Positions 43,362 through 51,000 of a DNA stretch of 64,000 bases are shown here, one piece after another. The notes beneath the pieces were generated by a model. That model did no database searches and had not been told where the DNA came from. It worked only from the letters and a program-made list of their open reading frames with translations. Each line of letters starts with the position of its first letter. Position 1 is the first letter of the stretch. A program made the translations under genes and the position numbers. The DNA is taken from the NCBI RefSeq assembly GCF_001633165.1, contig NZ_CP015420.1, forward strand, positions 38,181 to 102,180. The letters are read 5' to 3'. The DNA comes from Rhodovulum sulfidophilum DSM 1374. Lineage in GTDB: Bacteria; Pseudomonadota; Alphaproteobacteria; Rhodobacterales; Rhodobacteraceae.

Positions 43362-43452
43362 CCCGGTTGCCGTCCTGCCCTCGTTTCAATGGGGGTCATA
43401 GCGCAAATCCGCGCGGGATGCAGCGGGGTCGGCTGCCGCGATCGCCCGGTCG

Positions 43453-43866
43453 TCACTCGGCGTCGGGATGCAGCGTCAGCGTGAAATCGGCGGCATTGCC
43501 GGTATCGATCTCGCGGAACCGGGCCTCGAGATAGCCGCGGGTCAGACAATCGGTCGCGCCGCGGATCTCGAACCGGCCGGGGCCGACGCACATCGGGGTG
43601 GCGCCTTCCAGCAGCACCCGGCCGAAGGCATCCAGCGCGAAGACATAGAGAAAGCGCGCATCGAGCGGCCGGTCGAGCGGGCTGGCGCATTCGCCGGGCC
43701 CGATCAGCCACCAGCCCGAGGTTCCGAAGCCGTTCTCGCCGGGCTGGCCGAGGGCAAGGTTGACCTCGTCGAGGCTGCGGTTGCAGACCGAAAACCCCGC
43801 CAGCGCGGGTGCGGCCGCCAGCAGGGCGCAAAGCAGGGCAGGACAGGCGAGCGGGGCACGGGGCAT
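43453..43866 (-). CDS. Secreted DUF1036 protein
   Basis: A 137-aa protein. The start at 43866 (MPRAPLACPALLCALLAAAP) gives a clean signal peptide; the longer open frame to 44163 runs through the divergent gene. The mature part has the DUF1036 pattern (GFSVCNRSLDEVNLALG, then GWWLIGPGECASPLD, YVFALDAFGR). Cysteines at C28, C58 and two later positions probably form disulphides. The function of DUF1036 is unknown. It heads the minus-strand set DUF1036, peptidoglycan-binding protein and transglycosylase. Confidence 0.85.
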   Translation of the reverse strand: MPRAPLACPALLCALLAAAPALAGFSVCNRSLDEVNLALGQPGENGFGTSGWWLIGPGECASPLDRPLDARFLYVFALDAFGRVLLEGATPMCVGPGRFEIRGATDCLTRGYLEARFREIDTGNAADFTLTLHPDAE

Positions 43867-44023
43867 CGATGATCCTCGGGGCGCGGACGGCTTTCGGCAA
43901 AGCACGGGGGCCGGGGCCAAGGCAAGCCCCGCGCGGGCCATGGTTGGCAAAGACCGGCCGACGGGCGGCGGGTCCGGGGCTTGCCCGCTGTGCGCGGCGC
44001 CGGGATCTGCTAGGCATTGCTGC

Positions 44024-44542
44024 ATGATACGCGCCACTGCACTCGGTTCGCTGCTGGTCGGCCTGACGGTCGCGGGCGGCATCGCTCTGGCCCTCGGCCA
44101 TGGTCTGGTTTCGGAACGCCGCGCGGCGGTTTCGGCGCCCACCCCGGCCGTGCCTGCCGCCACCCCGGTCGCGGGGGCGCGGATTGCCAGCTCGGCCCCG
44201 GCCGATCCGACGCTGCCGGTGTTCCGGCGGCGGACGGTCCCGGCGATACCCGCCGGGGCGACAGAGGCCGCGCGGCCGGCCCCGGCCCTGCCGGTCCCGG
44301 CGGCGCCTCGGGGATCCGCGCTTCTGCCCCAGCGCGACGGCCCGAGGCTGGTGTCGATCGAGGCGCCCCGGCCGGGTCCCGGCCATGGTCCCAGGATCGG
44401 TGTCCGGCTTGCGCCCCGCTTTGATGCGGCGGCCGATATGGCGCCGCCGCCGCGCCCGCCATTCCGGCAGGATGTCGCGGCCGGGGCCGGGTTGCCCGCG
44501 CAGGTCGACAGCGAGAATTACCTGATCGGGGTCTATCGCTGA
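44024..44542 (+). CDS. Hypothetical membrane-anchored Pro/Ala-rich protein
   Basis: A 172-aa protein. The start at 44024 (MIRATALGSLLVGLTVAGGI) gives an N-terminal membrane helix or signal; longer frames from 43760 overlap the divergent DUF1036 gene. The rest is low-complexity Ala/Pro/Arg sequence ending in AQVDSENYLIGVYR. No family is recognised. It precedes the secreted 149-aa protein and the ExbBD module and may be part of that unit. No lipobox is present, so it is not an obvious TssJ. Confidence 0.6.
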   Translation: MIRATALGSLLVGLTVAGGIALALGHGLVSERRAAVSAPTPAVPAATPVAGARIASSAPADPTLPVFRRRTVPAIPAGATEAARPAPALPVPAAPRGSALLPQRDGPRLVSIEAPRPGPGHGPRIGVRLAPRFDAAADMAPPPRPPFRQDVAAGAGLPAQVDSENYLIGVYR

Positions 44543-44592
44543 TCCCGACCCGGCTTGCGGCGCGGTTGCGGTTGACTCGGGCGCCGGTTTCT

Positions 44593-44609
44593 TTTGCAAA
44601 GGTTGCGAG
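44593..44609. promoter_or_regulatory. TTTGCAA-N3-TTGCGAG element before the ExbBD unit
   Basis: TTTGCAA (44593-44599), 3 bp, then TTGCGAG (44603-44609). It has the same layout as the element before the ScfR-type gene at 4508. A TTGACT -35-like box lies at 44572-44577, so the element would overlap the promoter's -10. This could be chance; no other evidence links the ScfR regulator to this unit. Confidence 0.3.
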
Positions 44610-44633
44610 ACCCGCCCGATCCGAGAGGCTTCC

Positions 44634-45083
44634 ATGATCCGTATCCCGCGTTTCGTTCCGGTGCTGACCGCGCTGGCCCTGGCCCCGGTTGGGCCCGCCC
44701 TTGCCCAGGGCGTCCCTGATACCGCCTCGGGTATGCTGGTCGAGCTGAACGCCGCCGCCGAGACGCCGGCGGGCGCCTGCCGCCTGACCTATGTCGCCAC
44801 CAACCGCAGCGAGACCGGCCTGTCCGAGATCGCCTATGAGATCGCCGTGTTCGATGCCGAGGGGATCGTCAGCCAGCTTCTGGTGCTCGATTTCGGCGCG
44901 ATGCCCCCCGGCAAGACCCGGGTGGTGCAGTTCGACATGCCGGACCAGCCCTGCGAGGCGATCTCGCGGATCGTGGTCAATGCAGCACCCGGCTGTGTCC
45001 GGGCCGAGGACGGCGCCCAGAGCCCTGTCTGCCTCGACGGGCTCGAGACCCGCGCCCGCGGCGCGATCCAGTTCGGTCTCTGA
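44634..45083 (+). CDS. Small secreted protein preceding the ExbB gene
   Basis: A 149-aa protein with a signal peptide (VPVLTALALAPVGPALAQG, cleaved after ALA). The mature part looks like an immunoglobulin-type beta sandwich (ACRLTYVATNRSETGLSEI, then YEIAVFDAEGIVSQLLVLDF) with four cysteines (ACRL, QPCEA, PGCVR, PVCLD), probably two disulphides. Family not recognised. It is 31 bp upstream of exbB, so it is likely a periplasmic component of the same unit. Confidence 0.75.
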   Translation: MIRIPRFVPVLTALALAPVGPALAQGVPDTASGMLVELNAAAETPAGACRLTYVATNRSETGLSEIAYEIAVFDAEGIVSQLLVLDFGAMPPGKTRVVQFDMPDQPCEAISRIVVNAAPGCVRAEDGAQSPVCLDGLETRARGAIQFGL

Positions 45084-45114
45084 TACCCTTCCCGCGCCCT
45101 TAGGAGAATCGCGC

Positions 45115-45759
45115 ATGCCCAACCTGTCCGAGTCCGGCCTGCTGATGCCGGCCACGCTTGCGGTCTTCGCCGCGCTCGGGGTGCTGTCGGTGATGGCGCT
45201 GACCATCTCGATCTGGAAGGCCTGGCAGTTCCGCCGCATGGGCGTCGGCCGCCGGGCGCTGGCCGAGACGGTGCTGGATTGCTGGCTGTCGGGCCGGGTC
45301 GAGGAGGCGATGGAACGGGCCGTGGCCGGGCGCGCGGTGCTGGGCCGGGTGCTGCGCGCGGTGATGTCGGCGGCGCAGGCGCGGCCTGGCGAGACCGGCT
45401 ATGCCGAGGAGCTGGGCCGCCAGACCGCGCTGATCGAGCTGGCGCGGATGGGCGAGCGGATGCGCGCGCTGGAACTGATCGTCAGCTCGGCGCCGATGCT
45501 GGGGCTGCTAGGCACCGTGGTCGGCATGATCGACGCCTTCTCGGCGCTGTCGCTGGCGGCCGAGGCCGCCGATCCGGCCAGCCTCGCGGCCGGGATCTGG
45601 ACCGCGCTGACCACGACCGCGGCGGGGCTGGCGCTGGCGCTGGTCGCCAATGCGCTGACGACCTGGTTCGAGGGCCGGATCGAGGCCGAGCGCACGCTGC
45701 TGGAGGCGGCGATCTCGGCCGCGATCTATGGCCGGGTCGATTCCGACGGCGGGGTCTGA
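45115..45759 (+). CDS. exbB: MotA/TolQ/ExbB proton-channel subunit
   Basis: A 214-aa inner-membrane stator protein that with ExbD converts proton flow into mechanical work. I chose the ATG at 45115 with a TAGGAGAA ribosome binding site. Three membrane helices: about 8-32 (MPATLAVFAALGVLSVMAL), about 122-144 (APMLGLLGTVVGMIDAFSAL) and about 160-184 (TALTTTAAGLALALVANAL). The conserved polar Thr residues of the last two helices, which line the proton path in TolQ/ExbB, are present. The length is typical. Two ExbD genes and a TonB-like gene follow directly. Confidence 0.92.
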   Translation: MPNLSESGLLMPATLAVFAALGVLSVMALTISIWKAWQFRRMGVGRRALAETVLDCWLSGRVEEAMERAVAGRAVLGRVLRAVMSAAQARPGETGYAEELGRQTALIELARMGERMRALELIVSSAPMLGLLGTVVGMIDAFSALSLAAEAADPASLAAGIWTALTTTAAGLALALVANALTTWFEGRIEAERTLLEAAISAAIYGRVDSDGGV

Positions 45760-45765
45760 GCCGCG

Positions 45766-46224
45766 ATGGCGCGGCCGCCGCTGCTTGGGGCGCCCAAAAG
45801 GGCGCGCCGCCCGCGCTTTGCGCTGACCGCGCTGGCCGATACCATGTTCCAGCTTCTGATCTTCTTCATGCTGTCCTCGGGGCTGACGCCCTATGCGCTC
45901 TTGCCGCTGACGCCGGCCGCGGGCAACCGGCTGGCCGAGACCCGGGCGCCGGGGGGCGAGGGCGCCGAGACGGCGGGGGCGGTGCTGCCCGCGGGCACCC
46001 GGCTCTGGCAGATCGGGCCGGGCAGCCTGACCGCGGGCGGCCAGCGCTTCGGTTTCGACGAGATCGGCGCGCTGGCACGGGCGCTGGCGGCGCGCGATCC
46101 GGTGCCGCCGGTGGTGCTGCTGGCGGGGCCGGGCGCGCGGGTGCAGGACCTGACGACCGCGCTCGACCGGCTGCGGGCGGCGGGGCTGACCGAGGTCCGG
46201 CTCGGCCTCGGCGGGGAGGGCTGA
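45766..46224 (+). CDS. exbD: ExbD/TolR-family protein 1 (intact proton-site Asp)
   Basis: A 152-aa stator partner of ExbB with one N-terminal membrane helix (LTALADTMFQLLIFFMLSSG). Asp25 sits where the essential protonatable Asp of ExbD/TolR lies (TPxxDxMxxLLIxFM pattern). The C-terminal periplasmic domain (GPGARVQDLTTALDRLRAAG, then EVRLGLGG) has the ExbD fold pattern. It is separated by 6 bp from exbB and 4 bp from the second exbD. Confidence 0.9.
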   Translation: MARPPLLGAPKRARRPRFALTALADTMFQLLIFFMLSSGLTPYALLPLTPAAGNRLAETRAPGGEGAETAGAVLPAGTRLWQIGPGSLTAGGQRFGFDEIGALARALAARDPVPPVVLLAGPGARVQDLTTALDRLRAAGLTEVRLGLGGEG

Positions 46225-46228
46225 GTCG

Positions 46229-46654
46229 ATGCGGCGGGGGACGATCCTGCCGGTGCGGCGGCGCCGGGACGGGCCCGACACGGCGATTGCCATCGTCAAT
46301 CTGGTGCTGCTGCTGATCCTGTTCTTTCTGGTCAGCGGCGGGCTCTGGAACCGCGACGCGCCGACCGGGCTGCGGCTGGCCGAGACCCGCGCCTTCGATC
46401 CGGCGCGGCTGCCCCGGCCGCTGCTGGAACTGACGCCCGACGGTCGGCTGGCGCTGGACGGGCAGGCGGTGGCGCTGGCCGGGCTGCCCGAGGCGCTGGC
46501 GGGCGCCTCCCGGGTGCATCTGCTGATCGATCGCAGCGCCCCGGCGCGGCAATTGCTGCATCTGCTGGGCTCGGCCGGGTTCGACGGGCGCGAGGTGGTT
46601 CTGGTGACGGTGCGCGCGGGCGGCGGCGGGGCCGGGCGCGGGGCAGGGCAATGA
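46229..46654 (+). CDS. ExbD/TolR-family protein 2 (Asp replaced by Asn24)
   Basis: A 141-aa second ExbD-like protein. The membrane helix reads AIAIVNLVLLLILFFLVSGG: Asn24 is at the position of the essential Asp, so this subunit should not carry protons. The periplasmic part (GASRVHLLIDRSAPARQLLH, then GREVVLVTVRAGG) keeps the ExbD fold. It probably pairs with ExbD 1 as a heterodimer inside the ExbB pentamer. The stop overlaps the TonB-like start by 4 bp (ATGA). Confidence 0.85.
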   Translation: MRRGTILPVRRRRDGPDTAIAIVNLVLLLILFFLVSGGLWNRDAPTGLRLAETRAFDPARLPRPLLELTPDGRLALDGQAVALAGLPEALAGASRVHLLIDRSAPARQLLHLLGSAGFDGREVVLVTVRAGGGGAGRGAGQ

Positions 46655-47859
46655 GCTATCTGCCCTATGGACCCGAGCCCCGGCGCGGCTGGGCCCTGGC
46701 CGGGCTTGCGGCGCTGGCCGCGCATGGTCTGCTGGGGGCGGCGGTCGCGCTCTGGATCGGGCAGGACCCGGCGTCGCCGGGCCCGCCCGCGCCGCGGTTC
46801 GAGGTGACGCTGGAGCGGCTGGACAGCGACACGCTGGCCGGGCTGCGGCTGAGCGAGGGCCGGGCCAATGCCGCCGATCCGGCGCTGGGGCCGGGCGAGG
46901 ACAGCGAAGAGGGCGAGGACGGCCCGGCGCCCGCGACCGGACCGGACAGCCGGGTCGAGGACCGTGTCGAGGATCGGGCTGAACCTCGGGCCGAGATGCG
47001 GGAGGGGATCGCCGGAGAGACGCCATCGTCCTCCGCCCCGTTATCGGCCGCCGTGCCGCAACCGGTGCCGTCACATCGGCTTTCGCCGGTGATGGCGCGG
47101 TCGGGGGTGGCGGCGGTTGCGGTCGCGCCGGATCGAATCGCCCCGGTCGGCACCGGCGCGGGGGCTGGCGCCGGATCCGGCACGGCGTCGGGCACGGGCA
47201 TCGCGCGGCGCCCGGCTTTCGCGTCGTCCGAACCCCGCGCCCGCGATCTGGCGGCGGCGGCGCTGATTCGTCGCATCCGCGAGACCCCGGCCCCCGACTG
47301 CCTGCTGGCATTGCCCCGGCGCGATGCCGAGGGCGGTGCAGGGCTCGACCTGATGGCCGCCTCGGAGGCCGGGATGGCCGATTATGCCGGGCGGCTTCTG
47401 ACCGGCGATCTGGCCGGAACCGCCCAGCGGCGCCGCCTGATCGATCCGCGGCAATGCCCCGTGCTCGAGCTGCTGCGCGACAGCCCCGATTATCCCGCGA
47501 CGCGGCTGGGGCTGGGGCTCGACCGGACCGAGATCGTGTCGGGCGGGCGCTTGACCGGCCGCCTGCGCGGGGTCGGCGGGCGCTATGTATTGTTGCTTCT
47601 GATCGACAATAACGGCGTGGTCCAGGACCTGCAGCGCTTCCTGTCCTTTGCCGGGAACCGGGCGAAATTCGAGGTGCCGGTATCCTTGGCCGGACCCGCG
47701 CGCGACACGTCGCAACTGCTGCTTGCGGTGGCGGCGGACGGGCCGGTCTCGGGGCTGCGCGCCCAGATCGGGCGTCGCGCCGACGAGGTCTTCTCGTCCG
47801 GGCGCCGGACCGCGCTGGGGGCGGCCGCGCTGGCGCTGGCGGGATTCGATCTGCGCTGA
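46651..47859 (+). CDS. TonB/TolA-like transducer with atypical C-terminal domain
   Basis: A 402-aa protein with one N-terminal membrane helix (GLAALAAHGLLGAAVALWIG, about 19-38) after a short cytoplasmic part, then a long acidic/Pro/Ala-rich linker (about 50-190) like those of TonB and TolA. The folded C-terminal 210 residues (ALIRRIRETPAPDCLLALP, then GGRYVLLLLIDNNGVVQDLQ) are not a recognisable TonB C-terminal domain; the last piece resembles domains found in proteins with a DUF4384-like sheet. The position after exbB-exbD-exbD implies it is driven by that motor. Its outer-membrane or wall target is unknown. Confidence 0.78.
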   Translation: MSYLPYGPEPRRGWALAGLAALAAHGLLGAAVALWIGQDPASPGPPAPRFEVTLERLDSDTLAGLRLSEGRANAADPALGPGEDSEEGEDGPAPATGPDSRVEDRVEDRAEPRAEMREGIAGETPSSSAPLSAAVPQPVPSHRLSPVMARSGVAAVAVAPDRIAPVGTGAGAGAGSGTASGTGIARRPAFASSEPRARDLAAAALIRRIRETPAPDCLLALPRRDAEGGAGLDLMAASEAGMADYAGRLLTGDLAGTAQRRRLIDPRQCPVLELLRDSPDYPATRLGLGLDRTEIVSGGRLTGRLRGVGGRYVLLLLIDNNGVVQDLQRFLSFAGNRAKFEVPVSLAGPARDTSQLLLAVAADGPVSGLRAQIGRRADEVFSSGRRTALGAAALALAGFDLR

Positions 47860-48086
47860 AGAAAGCTGCCCGCGGTGACGAGATCCGGGCTGGACAACTG
47901 CGTTGAGTATGACGAAGTTGGCTCGCGCAAAAGTATATTTTAGGCAAATAAGGTCATAAAAAAGATGAAATGTGGGCGATGGGTTGTCCCCGCCGTCTCA
48001 ACGATTAAGACCAGACCGGAGCAAAATGTCGCGGTGGTCTGCATGTCCATGGATTTGTAATTGTGTCGATTCACCAAGGGGTTTCA
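47860..48086 (+). promoter_or_regulatory. AT-rich leader before the autotransporter gene
   Basis: A 227-bp gap. The part near 47925-47965 (TATATTTTAGGCAAATAAGG and A-rich sequence) is far more AT-rich than the genes around it, which suggests the autotransporter has its own promoter. I could not place confident -35/-10 boxes. An AAGGGG ribosome binding site precedes the chosen ATG. Confidence 0.4.
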
Positions 48087-51000
48087 ATGGTATTGTTCAC
48101 AGAGGCCGGTTTGGGCCGGAGCGAGGGCGTCAGGCGGCCGTTTTCGCCGCAATTCCGGAAAATTCTGCGACAGGCATTGAGAAGCACCACCGCATTGGCA
48201 GCCGGGCTTACTCTGGGTGCCGCGGCGGCCGGGGCCGATACGTTCCATTGGACCGGCACGGCCGAAGACGGGTTCTGGGCCAATCCCGAAAACTGGCAAG
48301 ATGCGATGGGCGACCCGATCGAGGGCGATGCGCCGGGTCTTGACGGCATGCCGGCCGGGATCGTTCTGGGAGAGGCCGCGACGGGGACGATCGGTCTCGA
48401 GGCCGGCCGCGCCACGCTGAGCGCACTTGAACTGACCGACAATTCCGGCACGGCGCTGACCGACGGCACGCTGGCCTTTTCCCTGCCCGAGGGCGCCTCC
48501 GGGACGGCGGCGCGGCTGACCGTCGCGGGCAGCGGCGATTTCATGGGCGAGTCGCTGGCTTTCGACCTCGAGGACGATCTGCTGGTCGAGGCCTCGGTCG
48601 ATACCGGGCTGGCGGGCAATGTTTCCGGCACCGGGGCGCTGCGGCTGCGGGCGGCCGGGGACAGCGAGATCACGCTGTCGGGTCGCAACAGCCAGACCGG
48701 CGGCACCGTGATCGAGGCCGGAACGGTGGCCGCGACCGGCGGTGAGGCGCTGTCCGAGGCCGGTGCCGTGACCCTTGCGGGCGGGATCGACGGCCGCGCG
48801 GCCTCGGTGCTGCGGATCGAACAGGACGAGACCGTGGGCGGGCTGGCGTCGGCCGAGGGCGCCCGGGGCGGGCTCGAGCTTGCGGGTGGCAGCCTGACGG
48901 TGTCGGGTGGCCCCGCCTCCAGCTTCGGGCTCGGGATCTCGGGCTCGGGCGGGCTGGCCGTCGGCGACGGCGCCGATCTGACGCTGGCCGCGGCGAACAG
49001 CTATGAGGGCGGCACGGTCGTCTCGGGCGGGGCGCTGTCGGTGACGGCGGGCGGCAGCCTCGGTTCGGGCGATGTGTCGGTCGCCGATGGCAGCCTTCTG
49101 ACCTATGGCGCGGCGCTTGGCGCGGATCAGACCGTGACGCTGGGCGATGGCGGGCTCTGGACGCTGGCGGGCGACGAGACCGTGGGCGGGCTTGACGGCA
49201 CGGGCACGGCCGATCTGGGCGGAAACAGGCTCGATATCGCCCTGCCCGGGACCGAGACCCTGGCTTTCGCGGGCAGCCTCAAGGGCGGCACCGACAGCCT
49301 GCTGGCTCTGACCGGCGGCGGCGAATACATGCTGACGGGGTCGCTTTCGGACTATCGGGGCGGGTTCAGGATCGAGGCCGGACGGCTGGGTCTTTCCGAT
49401 GCCGGTGGCGCGCTGAACGACAATGCGCTCACGCTGGCGGGCGGCACGCTGGTCGCCGATCTGGAAAATGCCTTTGGCGGCACGATTGCGACCGAGGCGG
49501 GCAGCACAAGCACGATCACTGCCGCCGCGGGCACGACCCTGAGCCTGACCGGCGGGATGGCGCTGGCGGGCGATCTGAGCTTCACGGCCGAGGGCGAGGA
49601 TGCCGAGATCGGGCTGAAGATGGCGTCGGTGACGCTGCAAGAGGGCGTTTCGCTGGGCTTCGACAGGGCCCGGTTCAAGATCGGCTCGGAGGCCGCGGCG
49701 GGGATGTTCGCCGCCGACGGGGGCACCCGGCTGGGGGCCGAGGCGGTGCTGGATCTGGCCGGTCACGATGTCGGGATCGCGGCGCTGACCGGGTCGGGCA
49801 GGATCCTGACCGATAGCGGCGATGCCGTTCTCGGCCTGGGCGACGGCACCGATTTCGGCGGCGTTCTGGCCGATGGCGCGGCCGGCCGCCTGTCGCTGGA
49901 AACCGACGGCACGGTGCGGCTGACGGGCGACAACAGCCTGACCGGCGGCACCTCGGTCACCGGCGGCAGCCTGACCCTGGCCGGAGGCGGGACGCTGGGC
50001 GATATCGAGATCGCCTCGGCCGGGCGCTTCGTGCTGGAGGACGGATCGGCCGGGTCGGTGGTCAACTCGGGGACCGGCAGCTCGAATGCCGGCACGATCG
50101 CCGCGCTGACCCAGAAGGCGGGCAGCTTCGCCAACAGCGGCACGGTTTCCGGCGCGACATCCGTCGAAGGCGGGGACCTGAGCAATACCGGCACATTGTC
50201 GGACGATGTGTCGGTCTCGGGCGGGTCGCTGTCGTCGAGCGGCAGCATCGGCGGCAAGCTCGATTTGTCGGAGGGCGAGGCCCGGATTGATGGCAGCGTT
50301 TCCGGCGCGGTCGATGTCAGCGGGGGCAGCCTCGATGCGGGCAAGGGCAGCGCGCTGAAGAGCGGTCTCGGCGTCTCTGGCGGCAGCGCCGAGACGGCCG
50401 GGACGGTCTTGGGCGGGGTGTCCGTGACCGGCGGCCGCTATGACAACAGTGGCAACGTAAGCGGCGGTCTGGATCTCGCGGATGGCTCGGTGGGCAATAC
50501 CGGCACCATCGGCGGCGCGGTCACGGTCGGCGGCGGCACGCTGACGAATGGCGGCACATTGTCTGACGATGTTTCGGTCTCGGGCGGGTCGCTGTCGTCG
50601 AGCGGCAGCATCGGCGGCACGCTCGACGTCTCGGAGGGCGAGGCCCGGATCGATGGCAGCGTTACCGGCGCGGTCGATGTCAGCGGGGGCAGCCTCGAGG
50701 CGGGCAGGGACAGCGCGCTGAAGGGCGGTCTCGGCGTCTCGGGCGGCAGCGCCGAGACGGCCGGGACGGTTTCGGGCGGGGTGTCGGTGACCGGCGGCCG
50801 CTATGACAACAGCGGCAGCGTGAGCGGTGGTCTGGATCTCGCGGATGGCACGGTCGGCAATACCGGCACCATCGGCGGTGAGGTCACGGTCGGCGGCGGC
50901 ACGCTGACGAATGGCGGCACGCTGTCGGGCGATGTTTCGGTCTCGGGCGGGTCGCTGTCGTCGAGCGGCAGCATCGGCGGAGATCTCGATGTCACCGGCG

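Noticed and set aside
40897-43389. Single 830-residue minus-strand protein
   Set aside because: The first 250 codons overlap a separate gene with a signal peptide and PG-binding motif in another frame; the SLT protein starts at the GTG at 42633.
44024-44542. 172-aa protein considered as TssJ
   Set aside because: No lipobox cysteine and no beta-sandwich sequence pattern; it is Pro/Ala-rich low-complexity sequence.
50190-50978. Regular repeats considered as a CRISPR array
   Set aside because: The 363-bp units are coding and in frame within the autotransporter; there are no short repeats with unique spacers.
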